64,000 nt of DNA from Bacillota bacterium (lineage in GTDB: Bacteria > Bacillota > UBA4882 > UBA8346), in assembly GCA_023436305.1 (NCBI GenBank), contig JAEZJQ010000016.1:10724-74723 (forward strand), in the 5' to 3' direction. The position numbers were made by a program, and so were the translations under genes. Positions 26,874 to 35,573 of the stretch are shown here, piece by piece. Position 1 is the stretch's first letter. Every line of letters begins with the position of its first letter. The notes below the pieces were generated by a model. It saw nothing but the letters and a program-made list of their open reading frames with translations. It was not told the DNA's origin and did no database searches.

Positions 26874-27059
26874 CAAAGCTCCTTTTGTCCTATGATCTTT
26901 ATTCGATAGAATACTCAATTTCATAGAACTTGAGAATTTAATAAAAAAAATGCACGGAAAATCAACGCGCAAAAAGAAATATCAACCGTTGAATCCTGCA
27001 AATCCGGTTCAAGTTAATCATAGATCAGTTCGTGAATGGTCAATTTGTTGTGAGTTGGC

Positions 27060-27509
27060 TCATAAATGGGTTAGCTCATATCGCAATTTTCGAAAATTTA
27101 CCAGGCTTTGTTCACTTTTATACTGGGTCCGGATACCCTGCGTCACTAAAAATATGGTGGAATTATTGCGGTGAATTTCACTTATTTCAATATCGATCAC
27201 TGCCATATTGAGATCGAAATCCATATGATTATGCACGATTTGGGCGGTACCTTTAATACAAGCGGCGATATCACCCTCATTTATCACCGCCAAAGCTACA
27301 TTGCCATTTTCAATGATATTGGCATAGGTCTGGTGATCTTTACAAATCGCAATTCGTAAATGTTTGGCATTCGGAGCAACAATACAATTAAAGGGAGCGG
27401 TATTGGGATGATGCTCCTTATCGTTGGTGGCGAGAATTGCTGTATTAATCCTGCTTTCAAAGAGATACTTTAAGGCCGGGTTCAATTCGGTCCCTTGAAA
27501 AACAGCCAT
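27060..27509 (-). CDS. Pyridoxamine 5'-phosphate oxidase-like split-barrel flavoprotein
   Basis: 149 residues with the FMN-binding split-barrel pattern: NTAILATNDKEHHPNTAPF near the N-terminus, HLRIAICKDHQTYANI in the middle, and NGNVALAVINEGDIAACIKGTAQIV. Members bind flavin or haem and are often of unknown substrate. ATG 27509 follows GGGGTGAGCC. It is separated by ~190 bases from paralogue 3 of the secreted family. Confidence 0.8.
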   Translation of the reverse strand: MAVFQGTELNPALKYLFESRINTAILATNDKEHHPNTAPFNCIVAPNAKHLRIAICKDHQTYANIIENGNVALAVINEGDIAACIKGTAQIVHNHMDFDLNMAVIDIEISEIHRNNSTIFLVTQGIRTQYKSEQSLVNFRKLRYELTHL

Positions 27510-27619
27510 TGGCTCACCCCATTTTTACGAAACGAAATTTCAGCTTTACATTATTCGGTATAGAGATATTCATTTTAAAATATGGGGTTTTGTATGATTT
27601 TAGAACCAGTAAAAAGTTG

Positions 27620-27883
27620 TCAAATTCCATTTCTTTCTAAATAGGAAGCCACCAATTCTTCCAAGATCTGATCTCTTTCCAACCGTTTAATAAGAACGCG
27701 GGCATTACGGTAACTGGTGATATACGTAGGATCACCGGAGAGTAAATAGCCCACTATCTGGTCCAATGGATCATACCCTTTTTCCTTTAAGGCTAAGCAA
27801 ACTTCCCGTAATACAAAACCAACTTCGGTGAAATTTTCATCTTTGGCCGAAAAGCGCCTAGTAACTTCGGTTGGATCCGTCAT
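27620..27883 (-). CDS. ireB: IreB family regulatory protein (UPF0297)
   Basis: 87 residues matching IreB: FVLREVCLALKEKGYDPLDQIVGYLLSGDPTYITSY and RVLIKRLERDQILEELVASYLER. In Enterococcus, IreB is a substrate of the PASTA kinase IreK and affects cephalosporin resistance. Here the matching kinase (prkC) and phosphatase (prpC) lie 2.5-5 kb away on the same strand. The more common neighbours alaS and ruvX are absent. ATG 27883 follows GAGGTGAA. The long upstream stretch holds a structured RNA candidate. Confidence 0.9.
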   Translation of the reverse strand: MTDPTEVTRRFSAKDENFTEVGFVLREVCLALKEKGYDPLDQIVGYLLSGDPTYITSYRNARVLIKRLERDQILEELVASYLERNGI

Positions 27884-27960
27884 TTTAATTCACCTCAAGT
27901 ATTTAAAGTAATCCCCACTCACTCTTATTTGGGTAACTCAATTACAACCGGCTAAACAAC

Positions 27961-28040
27961 CGGGAGGCAAACCCGAGGCAACGATTAAGCTACGCGTGCG
28001 TGCGCGATGTTTTCGGCTGAAGCCGAGGGTTTGAATCCCG
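27961..28040 (+). ncRNA. Candidate structured RNA with purine-rich internal loops
   Basis: Plus strand 27961-27979 pairs with 28022-28040 as CGGGA, CAAACCC and GGC against GCC, GGGTTTG and TCCCG. Two symmetric internal loops (GG over AA, and GA over GA) would form tandem G-A pairs. On the other strand these would be pyrimidine mismatches, so plus is the likely sense. The ~42-base apical region is GC-rich and can form its own hairpin at 28013-28026. It matches no class I know. No clear promoter or downstream plus-strand gene was found. Confidence 0.45.
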
Positions 28041-28172
28041 TAGTTGAAAGAATCATGAAAACTACCGTAAGTATACCCAATATTTTAACCGAATACCATC
28101 TTGCGGTAAAAGCAAGCCGAAACTAAATTGTTAAGCATCCTGCGTGTATTTCGAGTTGATAGCAATGCCTTT

Positions 28173-28245
28173 ATGCTAATGTATACCTTCATGCCAAAGC
28201 ACGCCTTCATGCTAAAGCATGCCTTTCATGCTAAAGCATGCCTTC
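28173..28245. repeat. 18-bp tandem repeat, four copies
   Basis: Units start at 28173, 28191, 28209 and 28228, with consensus ATGCTAAAGCATGCCTTC. The third has one extra T and the first two are diverged. Each unit contains a small CATGC/GCATG inverted repeat. A short ORF across the repeat (28128-28331 plus) is not convincing. The rest of 27884-28304 holds the RNA candidate and a small hairpin near 28103-28120. Confidence 0.7.
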
Positions 28246-28304
28246 GCAGCAGCCTTCTAATACGTTTACTCCAACGAAAAGAGTGGATAAATATGCTGGT
28301 AGCT

Positions 28305-28781
28305 TTAACCTACGATATCATCTTTCCGTAAAGCCAGATTGATGTCAATCATGCCAAACGGAGTGTTAATTGGTATGGCTAGTGCCGTGTGAATATGCTT
28401 TAAAAATTCAGGAATAACCCCTTCCATTAAAAACAACGGCGGCGTAATCTGACAGCGATACCCGGTTAATGACAGATTTGTGCTGGCGGTTCCCACAATA
28501 ATGTTTTTCAACTCGCAGATGGCGCTTTCACCCATGCGGTCAATTTCTTGAACCGGAGAACCCATCATTTGTGAAATAATTTTCTTCGCTGTATCCGTAT
28601 TCATACCACAGATTACCTGGCCCTGTAAATCTCCTAAAACACCCACCAAAACACATACCTCGTATTTTTCCAATGGTTCGTCGTTAAAAAAAGGTTTACC
28701 GGATTCCACGTTGGGATTAAGCATTGTTTCAATAACGGAATAAGCCGCTTTAACAAATGAATCAATATGTTGGAAAGACAG
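28305..28781 (-). CDS. cheX: CheX-like chemotaxis phosphatase family protein, apparent CTG start
   Basis: A CheC/CheX-type protein, a family that dephosphorylates CheY-P. The active helix GESAICELKNIIVGTAS carries the E-x-x-N pair. ATG 28724 would cut the family's N-terminal helix. The frame extends upstream through FQHIDSFVKAAYSVIET, matching the usual NPFIEA...ETM start. In that stretch the only good ribosome site (AAGGGGGT) is seven bases before CTG 28781, so I place the start there. No ATG, GTG or TTG is available in frame. It follows rpe by 39 bases and may be co-transcribed. No other chemotaxis genes lie nearby. Confidence 0.75.
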   Translation of the reverse strand: MSFQHIDSFVKAAYSVIETMLNPNVESGKPFFNDEPLEKYEVCVLVGVLGDLQGQVICGMNTDTAKKIISQMMGSPVQEIDRMGESAICELKNIIVGTASTNLSLTGYRCQITPPLFLMEGVIPEFLKHIHTALAIPINTPFGMIDINLALRKDDIVG

Positions 28782-28820
28782 TTTGATTACCCCCTTTTCG
28801 AATTCTCGAAAATTTTATGA

Positions 28821-29471
28821 TTAATTATTGACAACACGTTTAAGTTTGGCAATCACCGTCTGGGGTTCCGGATCATTAAAAATAAGGGTACCGGCAACGA
28901 TGACGTTTACACCTGCCTCGGTTAAAACCATAATATTATCCCAATTCACACCGCCATCCACTTCAATTTTACAAGAAAGCCGACGTTCTTCAATCATTCG
29001 CCGTAATTCCTTAATTTTAGGAATGACCCCCGGGATGAGAGCTTGGCCGCCGAATCCTGGATTAACGGTCATCAAAAGCACCAAATCAATATCCTCCAAA
29101 ATATACTCCAGACAATTTAATGGCGTCGCCGGATTTAACGATACTCCAACTTGGCAACCCTGTTCCTTAATCATCTGAATTAACCGGTGCAAATGGGGCG
29201 AAGTTTCCGTATGAATAATGATTCGTTTACTGCCCCCGTTTATATATAAAGGAATGAAACGCTCCGGACACTCCACCATTAAATGGGCTTCAATCGGTAG
29301 TGGAGTTATCTGTTTTAAGGCTGAAACAAACATGGGGCCAAAGGTCAAATTAGGTACAAAATGGCCATCCATCACATCAAAATGGAGCCAATCCGCTTCT
29401 TTAATCTTTTGAACTTCCGAACCCAAATGAGTGAGATCTGAATTTAAAATTGAAGCCGCAATTTCTATCAT
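28821..29471 (-). CDS. rpe: Ribulose-phosphate 3-epimerase
   Basis: Interconverts ribulose-5-phosphate and xylulose-5-phosphate in the pentose phosphate pathway. It is 216 residues from ATG 29471, seven bases after GGGAG; the frame to 29504 runs into rsgA. The family blocks are IAASILNSDLTHLG, LHFDVMDGHFVPNLTFGP, VLLMTVNPGFGGQ and IEVDGGVN. The order prpC-prkC-rsgA-rpe is classic for Bacillota, and the gap to rsgA is 11 bases. Confidence 0.95.
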   Translation of the reverse strand: MIEIAASILNSDLTHLGSEVQKIKEADWLHFDVMDGHFVPNLTFGPMFVSALKQITPLPIEAHLMVECPERFIPLYINGGSKRIIIHTETSPHLHRLIQMIKEQGCQVGVSLNPATPLNCLEYILEDIDLVLLMTVNPGFGGQALIPGVIPKIKELRRMIEERRLSCKIEVDGGVNWDNIMVLTEAGVNVIVAGTLIFNDPEPQTVIAKLKRVVNN

Positions 29472-29482
29472 TAGAAATCTCC

Positions 29483-30412
29483 CTATCGATAACGGTTTTC
29501 CCAAGCATCTCGAATCTCAATGAGTAAATCCAAATAACACTGATATCGTTTGGGGCTTATTTGACCATTTGAAACCGCTGTTTTAATCGCACAACCAGGT
29601 TCGGACTGGTGTAAACAGGTTTTAAACTTACACGAATTTAAATAGACTTCAAAATCAGGAAAACTGCTTGCCAATTCCATGGGTTTTATAAAGTCCAATG
29701 AAATCTGCGAAAATCCGGGCGTATCGGCGATAAAACTTTCCGGCTTAATCTGTAAAAGCTGCACTTCCCGGGTGGTATGTTTCCCCCGGCTGATTTTTTC
29801 ACTCAAATTCCCGGTTTGAAGTTGATACCCAGGGGCAACCATATTCACCAGAGCTGATTTCCCCACTCCGGAAGGGCCGGCCAAAACCGCCACTTTCTGG
29901 GCAAGCGCTTTTTGTAAAGTGCGCTTACCAACATGAGTGACCACGCTGGTGCATAAAACCTGATAACCATAATTCCGGTAAGTTTCCACCAACCGATTGG
30001 CTTCACTTTTACTAGCCAAATCGGTTTTATTAAATACAATCATATAAGGAACCCCGCTTGTTTCTGCCAGAACTAAAAATTTGGCCATTAAATACTCGTT
30101 GGGATCAGGGTTCCGGTGCGCAAACACGAGCACAATCAGATCAACATTAGCGATATAAGGACGTTTTAAGACTGTCTTCCTCGGTATAATTCCGATGATT
30201 ACTCCAGACCCATCCACCATCGAGTATTCAACCTTATCACCGACGAAGATACCTTCCGAACCCAATTTAAGTTTGCCACGAATCGAACACTCCAGGGTTT
30301 TCCCCTTGCGCACGGAATTTCTTCGGTTTTGGTCCGGTACGCTAGTGCAATCATCACAAGGTTCGATATAAAAGAAACCTCCTATTGCTCTAATGACTCT
30401 TCCAATCGGCAA
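29483..30412 (-). CDS. rsgA: Ribosome small-subunit GTPase RsgA
   Basis: A circularly permuted GTPase that checks late maturation of the 30S subunit. An N-terminal OB domain starts LPIGRVIRAIGGFFYI. NKTD appears as VFNKTDLAS, before the P-loop GPSGVGKSALVN, as expected for the permuted order. ADTPGFSQ is followed by a C-terminal zinc site (CKFKTCLHQSEPGC). I use TTG 30412, eight bases after GGGAGG; the longer frame lacks a site. It is about 309 residues, between prkC and rpe. Confidence 0.93.
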   Translation of the reverse strand: MPIGRVIRAIGGFFYIEPCDDCTSVPDQNRRNSVRKGKTLECSIRGKLKLGSEGIFVGDKVEYSMVDGSGVIIGIIPRKTVLKRPYIANVDLIVLVFAHRNPDPNEYLMAKFLVLAETSGVPYMIVFNKTDLASKSEANRLVETYRNYGYQVLCTSVVTHVGKRTLQKALAQKVAVLAGPSGVGKSALVNMVAPGYQLQTGNLSEKISRGKHTTREVQLLQIKPESFIADTPGFSQISLDFIKPMELASSFPDFEVYLNSCKFKTCLHQSEPGCAIKTAVSNGQISPKRYQCYLDLLIEIRDAWENRYR

Positions 30413-30456
30413 ACTACGAATCCTCCCAAAGTCACCTTGGCGCAACCAAGACGTAA

Positions 30457-32112
30457 TTATTTGTGATTCGGCCCGGAACTTACAAAGAAAGTCATCGCCG
30501 TTCCCTGCGGAACTCTGAAAGAAGGCGCCGGGTCCTGATTGGTGATGGTTCCTGAAGGGTATATGTCATCCGGGGCAGAAACCGCCTTATTAAAAGATAG
30601 TCCTAAAGTGCCTAATTCCGCCCGAACCTCAGTCAATGTTCTTCCGATAAAGTTAGGGACTTGCACTAAATTTCCGGTCATTACATTAATCGTTATGGTA
30701 ACACTGGATCCCCGTTGAATTTGAGCACCCGTCTCCGGGAGTTGTTTGATCACGGTCCCTTCGGTGGCAGTCGGATTATTGCCGGTTAAAATCCCTCCGA
30801 GTTTCAAGCCAACTTCCTCCAGGGTTAATTCGGCCTCTAGTTGAGTTTTTCCAATTAAATCAGGAATTTTAACCAATTCCGGTCCCTTGCTGACCACCAC
30901 TTCCACTTCAGCTTGACTCTTTTTTTTCTGGCCAGCCGCAGGTTTTTGGGATATAACTACCCCCGCGGGATACTCCGGATTATAAAGATTATATACGATC
31001 CTGATCCGTAGTTTATTGGTTTTTAAAATCTCCCGGGCTTCGGAAAGTTCCTTTCCTATCAAATCAGGAACAATAACTTCTGGCCGGGGTGGTGTAAAGA
31101 CATTTAGCGCATATAATGTTAAAACGATTAAAAAGACCAAGGTGATTCCAATCGATCCCAAAGTCCAATAAAGCAAACTTCTTTTATTGGAAGATATGGG
31201 CTCACCTTTATGTTTGTGAACCCTTTTCCATACTTGTGTCGGTTCATTGGCTTCATCGTACCCTTGATTATCCTCATAATACTTTTCAGGACGCGATTGG
31301 CCCCGGGCTAGATCAATATCTTTCAATAATGCTAAAGCGGAACTGTATCGATCCGTCAGGTTTTTGGCAGTGGCCCTTTTTACAATATTATCAACTTCCA
31401 AGGAGATTTCCGGCCGTACTTTCAGCAACGGCACAAATTCCCCCTGAAGGTGCTGAAAGGCAATGGAAATCGGAGTATCTCCCGTAAAAGGAACCGATCC
31501 GGTTAGCAACTCATATAAAACACAACCCAACGAATATAAATCGGATTGAGGACCTACCGCGCCACCTCTCGCTTGCTCCGGCGACAAATACTGAACTGAA
31601 CCCATCACTTCGCCGGTCTGAGTTAAAGAACCGGCGCTAACAGCCCTGGCAATCCCGAAATCCGTTACTTTGATACGGCCGTCGGGGGTCACCAAAATAT
31701 TATGCGGCTTAATATCACGGTGAATAATATTCCGTTGATGGGCATGATTTAACGCTTCAGCGATTTGACGGGTGATATTTAAAGCCCGGTCCACGGATAA
31801 CGGAGCTTCATGCTTTATGATATCTTTCAAAGTGCTTCCAGGAATATATTCCATTACAATATAATCCAAGCCTTCATCCTGTCCCACATCGTAGATACTG
31901 ACTACATTTGGATGAGACAGGCTGGCGGCCGAACGGGCTTCACGCCTGAATCGTTCTACAAATTCAGCATCACTGGCAAATTGAGGGCGTAAAATTTTTA
32001 TGGCAACAATGCGGCATAATAAAGAACACTCCGCTTTATAAACTAAAGCCATTCCGCCTTCACCAATTAATTCCAATAACCGATACCGATTCCCTAAAAT
32101 TTTGCCAATCAC
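30457..32112 (-). CDS. prkC: PASTA-domain serine/threonine protein kinase PrkC
   Basis: A membrane kinase that senses peptidoglycan fragments. It is 551 residues. The kinase domain (1-~270) has the glycine loop IGEGGMALVYKA, lysine VAIKIL, catalytic HRDIKPHN and TDFGIAR. One membrane segment lies near residues 315-338 (GSIGITLVFLIVLTLYALNVF). Three PASTA repeats follow, beginning VIVPDLIGKELSEA, LVKIPDLIGKTQLEA and LVQVPNFIGRTLTEV. The start is GTG 32112 after GAGGTGA. It lies 61 bases behind prpC, its usual antagonist. IreB, a known substrate type of this kinase family, is encoded 2.6 kb downstream. Confidence 0.95.
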   Translation of the reverse strand: MIGKILGNRYRLLELIGEGGMALVYKAECSLLCRIVAIKILRPQFASDAEFVERFRREARSAASLSHPNVVSIYDVGQDEGLDYIVMEYIPGSTLKDIIKHEAPLSVDRALNITRQIAEALNHAHQRNIIHRDIKPHNILVTPDGRIKVTDFGIARAVSAGSLTQTGEVMGSVQYLSPEQARGGAVGPQSDLYSLGCVLYELLTGSVPFTGDTPISIAFQHLQGEFVPLLKVRPEISLEVDNIVKRATAKNLTDRYSSALALLKDIDLARGQSRPEKYYEDNQGYDEANEPTQVWKRVHKHKGEPISSNKRSLLYWTLGSIGITLVFLIVLTLYALNVFTPPRPEVIVPDLIGKELSEAREILKTNKLRIRIVYNLYNPEYPAGVVISQKPAAGQKKKSQAEVEVVVSKGPELVKIPDLIGKTQLEAELTLEEVGLKLGGILTGNNPTATEGTVIKQLPETGAQIQRGSSVTITINVMTGNLVQVPNFIGRTLTEVRAELGTLGLSFNKAVSAPDDIYPSGTITNQDPAPSFRVPQGTAMTFFVSSGPNHK

Positions 32113-32173
32113 TTTTTCACCTCAGTTCCCCGGCAGTCAATAGATTCTTCGCCACAATCTCAGCGAAATCCTC

Positions 32174-32869
32174 CTATATTTCTATTAATATCACGGTAAT
32201 ATTATCGGTGCCCCCAGCGTCGTTGGCCAGTGCCACCAAGTTATCCACAATCGTTTGTGGTTCATCGTCCGCCGAAATTTCTTTGAAAATCTGCGGTTCT
32301 TCTAATAAACCGCACAAACCGTCACTGCACAACAAAAATTTATCCCCATTAAGAGCTGGAACTTGACTTATCTCTAATTCCGGCATTACATCCGTTCCCA
32401 AAGCACGGGTTAATATATTCCGCTGGGGATGATTTTTGGCTTCAGCTTCCGTCAAACCGCCACTTTTAACCAATTCAGCCACCAAGGAGTGATCACCTGT
32501 AAGCTGCAGCAACGAGCCATTGGAATAACGATAAATACGGCTGTCCCCGATATGAGAATAATAAGCCTGATTTTCATGAAAATATAGGATGGCGACAGTG
32601 GTTCCCATTCCATATTGACCGGGATTTTGTTCCACAGAGTCTAAGATTGCCTGATTGGCTTGATAAACCGCTTCCCTCAAAGTTTGAGCCGGTGAATTGT
32701 TACTAAAGTCCATGGCCAGAATGGTTTGAACCGCTATGGCACTAGCGATTTCACCGGCCTGGTGCCCACCCATACCATCCGCCAATACGAATAGTTTATC
32801 ATGATACCCATAGGCGTCTTCATTTTGTTCCCGAACTTTCCCTTGATCGGTTTTCGCCCCTATTTTCAT
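32174..32869 (-). CDS. prpC: PP2C-type protein phosphatase PrpC
   Basis: A metal-dependent phosphatase that reverses PrkC phosphorylation. It is about 231 residues. The motifs are VREQNEDAY, LADGMGGHQAGEIAS, SHIGDSRIYR, LCSDGLCGLL and GGTDNITVILI, so the metal-binding aspartates are present. I use ATG 32869 behind AAAAGGAGT; the frame to 32893 includes eight extra residues. It heads the prpC-prkC-rsgA-rpe operon. The upstream 130 bases are a TTAAA-rich degenerate repeat tract. Confidence 0.94.
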   Translation of the reverse strand: MKIGAKTDQGKVREQNEDAYGYHDKLFVLADGMGGHQAGEIASAIAVQTILAMDFSNNSPAQTLREAVYQANQAILDSVEQNPGQYGMGTTVAILYFHENQAYYSHIGDSRIYRYSNGSLLQLTGDHSLVAELVKSGGLTEAEAKNHPQRNILTRALGTDVMPELEISQVPALNGDKFLLCSDGLCGLLEEPQIFKEISADDEPQTIVDNLVALANDAGGTDNITVILIEI

Positions 32870-33001
32870 TTGCCGCACTCCTTTTAAAAACATTCAACAA
32901 AGTTGAATGTTAAAGGTTAAAAGTTAAAGGTGAAAGTTAGTGATTAAAAAAATTTAACCTTAAACTTTTAGCTTTTGTTTAATCCTTGCAATTGTCAACT
33001 T

Positions 33002-34054
33002 TTATCCTTTACTTAAATCTACCCATTTTCCTTGAAGCTGTCCGCAAGCCGCCGCTAAATTGGAGCCCCGTTCTTTTCGAATAGTGGTTTCAATACCCGT
33101 CCGATTGAGTGAAGCCGCGAACTCTTTTATTCGCTGCGGTGTGGAACGCTCAAAATTGGAAGCGGGAATTGGATTATAGGGGATTAAGTTGATGTGGTAC
33201 AGCACCCTGGAACGTTCTCCCAACTCGGCGAAGCAAGCGATCAGATTGTGAAGATCCATCGCTCGATCATTGACATTTTTAATTAATGCATATTCAAAAG
33301 TCAAACGCCGCCCGGTCCTGTCCGTATATTCCCGGCAAGCTTTAAATAGTTCTTTAAGAGGGTAACTTTTATTAATCGGCATTAATTGATTGCGCAATTC
33401 ATCATCCGCCGCATGCAAAGAAATTGCCAAATTGACCTGTAAAGATTCTCCGGCCAATTGATAAATCTTGGGAATCAATCCACAAGTGGAAATGGTGATA
33501 TGTCTGGCGCCAATTCCTAAACCATGGGGATCATTAATAATCCGGATCGCTTTCATAAGCGCTTCATAATTGGCTAACGGTTCTCCTTGACCCATGGCCA
33601 CCAAATTATTGATATTAGTTCCCGTAATTCTTCCGGCTGATAATACCTGATCAATAATTTCCGACACTGAAAGGTTCCGGGATAATCCAGTTTGGCCGGT
33701 GGCGCAAAATATACAACCCATCCCGCACCCTACCTGGGTGGAAAAGCAGACCGTATTCCGATCCGTTTCAGGTATATAAACACTTTCGACGGTGTGGCCA
33801 TCGTCTAATTCGAACAAATACTTTACAGTGTGGTCCGGGGCAGCAGCCTGGTTAACCAATGTAAGACAACCCAAAGAAACACCGTGTTCACTAAAAAAAT
33901 GCCGTAAACTTTTAGGCAAGTTGGTCATCTCTTCCCAACTGCATACTTTTTGTTGATATAACCATTCAAAGATTTGGGTGGCCCGGAATTTTGGTAAATT
34001 AAGTGAACCCAAGTAATCCTGGAGTTCCACTATGGTTAAACCCTTAATATTCAA
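33002..34054 (-). CDS. rlmN: Dual-specificity RNA methyltransferase RlmN
   Basis: A radical-SAM enzyme that methylates C2 of an adenosine in 23S rRNA and in some tRNAs. It is 350 residues. The cluster motif CGMGCIFCATG (CxxxCxxC) is near residue 110, and MGQGEPLANYE near 157. The methyl-carrying cysteine is late, in NLAAACGQL. The start is TTG 34054, six bases after GGAGAA. It sits between spo0A and prpC. In many Bacillota rlmN directly precedes prpC, as here. Confidence 0.94.
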   Translation of the reverse strand: MNIKGLTIVELQDYLGSLNLPKFRATQIFEWLYQQKVCSWEEMTNLPKSLRHFFSEHGVSLGCLTLVNQAAAPDHTVKYLFELDDGHTVESVYIPETDRNTVCFSTQVGCGMGCIFCATGQTGLSRNLSVSEIIDQVLSAGRITGTNINNLVAMGQGEPLANYEALMKAIRIINDPHGLGIGARHITISTCGLIPKIYQLAGESLQVNLAISLHAADDELRNQLMPINKSYPLKELFKACREYTDRTGRRLTFEYALIKNVNDRAMDLHNLIACFAELGERSRVLYHINLIPYNPIPASNFERSTPQRIKEFAASLNRTGIETTIRKERGSNLAAACGQLQGKWVDLSKG

Positions 34055-34076
34055 AGATTGTTCTCCGCATTTTCTA

Positions 34077-34871
34077 TCATACCACTTTACATTCCAAACG
34101 TAATTTATCGGCGATTTTGGCTATAAACGAAGCAGTTGTGGGAAATCGGCCCTTTTGGCTGTCAAAACCGAAAAACTCGTCGATAAATTCCGAATTTCCG
34201 CGTTCCCAACCAACCTCTATGGTATGCCGGATGGCCGATTCCACTCCACTGGCGGTGGAATGATATTTTTCCGCGATCCGGGGATAAAGGTTCTTGGTGA
34301 TATTGCCCAAAACTTCTACTTCTTGTGTGGCAATGATAATGGCCTCCCGTAAATAGGAATAACCCCGAAAATGGGCGGGTATTCCCATTTCGTGAAATAA
34401 GCGGCTAACTTCCAACTCCAGTTGATTCACGGTCTTTTCACGGCGGTTATTATTGGTGGTGGTATATGTATACGTTTCTTCTTTAATTTTCCGAGATTGC
34501 GTCCGGCCTGAAAATTGCCGGATCCTGTCAAACAATGTCGAAGCGTCAAAAGGTTTGACCATGTAATAGGCGGCCCCAAGGCTGGTGAGTCTTTGAATCA
34601 TCGATTCTTGTTCGAAGGCTGTAAGTACGATGACAATTGGCCGCTCACCAAACTCGGCCAGCCGTTCCAAAACACCAATGCCATCCAAATAAGGCATGGT
34701 AATATCTAAGATTAAAACATCCGGTTTACATTTCTCAATCACCTGAAGGGCTTCAATTCCATCATAGGCAACCCCGGATAATTCCATATCTTCCTGCAAA
34801 CCAATCAACTCGGATAAATTATCGCAAAGTTCACGGTTATTATCAGCAATCACAATCTTTATTTTTTGCAT
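34077..34871 (-). CDS. spo0A: Sporulation master regulator Spo0A
   Basis: Response regulator that commits the cell to sporulation. It is 264 residues from ATG 34871, directly after a GGGGGG ribosome site. The receiver domain has ADNNREL, the phospho-acceptor aspartate in PDVLILDITMP, LTAFEQE and VKPFD. A linker with TYTTTNNNRR follows. The effector domain has LFHEMGIPAHFRGYSYLREAI, the DNA-recognition SGVESAIRHTIEVGWERGN and FPTTASFIAKIADKLR. It is not next to spoIVB as in Bacillus but between rlmN and an acetyltransferase gene. A TGTCGAA box 47 bases upstream suggests autoregulation. Confidence 0.96.
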   Translation of the reverse strand: MQKIKIVIADNNRELCDNLSELIGLQEDMELSGVAYDGIEALQVIEKCKPDVLILDITMPYLDGIGVLERLAEFGERPIVIVLTAFEQESMIQRLTSLGAAYYMVKPFDASTLFDRIRQFSGRTQSRKIKEETYTYTTTNNNRREKTVNQLELEVSRLFHEMGIPAHFRGYSYLREAIIIATQEVEVLGNITKNLYPRIAEKYHSTASGVESAIRHTIEVGWERGNSEFIDEFFGFDSQKGRFPTTASFIAKIADKLRLECKVV

Positions 34872-34917
34872 ATAACCCCCCCCTAAAAATTTGAAATTAT
34901 TAAATCTATTTTCTATT

Positions 34918-34924
34918 TTCGACA
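34918..34924 (-). promoter_or_regulatory. 0A box ahead of spo0A
   Basis: The minus strand reads TGTCGAA, the core binding site for phosphorylated Spo0A, 47 bases before the spo0A start. Autoregulation of spo0A through such boxes is known in Bacillus. A 7-base site can arise by chance, and the same word also occurs inside coding DNA here. Confidence 0.5.
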
Positions 34925-35036
34925 GGTGAACTGCCAATTCCTCTTTATCGAAAGCCGGGGAGATCGAAGACTAATCTTACACCATCGTTAAAAAAGTAAA
35001 ATTTACGAAAATTTAATTTAAAAAATAAAAAAAAAT

Positions 35037-35573
35037 TTAACCCGCCAACGATGTATTCAACCGAAGATATTGTGCCCGCGAAATCTCCATCAAAATAATA
35101 TTTTTCCAATTTGGACTGTTTCGTTTGAGAATACCGACTTGTCGAAATCCAATTTTGGAATAACAGCGGATAGCCCGCTCATTAAAATGATAAACCCGCA
35201 AATAGATCCGCTCGAAATTCTTGGCAATTAAAAGATCATCCAAAATTAACCGGAGCGCTTCCCTGCCATAACCTTGGCCCCACAAATCCTTGGCGCCGAT
35301 GCGGATACGTAACTCCGCCTCCCGTTTACTCCAACAAATATGATCGAGTTCCAGATCCCCGATAACTTGCCCTGAAAGAGTTTGGAGTACATAGATACGG
35401 TAATTGGGATCGGAAATACTGGTTTGGTACCATTGTTCTAATTCACCAAGGTTGCCCGGCAAATCGCAATCAACATAGAATTGAACCTCATCGTCACAAT
35501 TCCAAACCATCATTTGTGGTAAATCTTCAATTTGTAAACGTCTTAAACGAATTCTTAGCCCGACTAGTTCCAC
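35037..35573 (-). CDS. GNAT N-acetyltransferase (RimJ/RimL-like)
   Basis: 178 residues of the GCN5-related acetyltransferase fold. LRRLQIEDLPQMMVW and a central GDLELDHICWSKREAELRIRIG are visible. The acetyl-CoA loop GQGYGREALRLILD is near residue 95, and INLRVY-like IYLRVYHFNERAIRCYSKIGFRQVG follows. Members acetylate ribosomal protein N-termini, antibiotics or small amines; the target here is unknown. The start is GTG 35573 after GGAGGGG. Confidence 0.82.
   Translation of the reverse strand: MELVGLRIRLRRLQIEDLPQMMVWNCDDEVQFYVDCDLPGNLGELEQWYQTSISDPNYRIYVLQTLSGQVIGDLELDHICWSKREAELRIRIGAKDLWGQGYGREALRLILDDLLIAKNFERIYLRVYHFNERAIRCYSKIGFRQVGILKRNSPNWKNIILMEISRAQYLRLNTSLAG

Noticed and set aside
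27961..28000. Class I cyclic-di-GMP riboswitch (shares GGCAAACC)
   Set aside because: The following helix and the receptor segments do not match, and the long G-A stem is incompatible.
27995..28042. tRNA gene suggested by a T-arm-like GGTTTGAATCC
   Set aside because: C56 is replaced, the acceptor and T stems would overlap, and D and anticodon arms cannot be formed.
28128..28331. Plus-strand ORF across the 18-bp repeats
   Set aside because: The protein is a product of the repeat unit, has no ribosome site and overlaps the cheX end.
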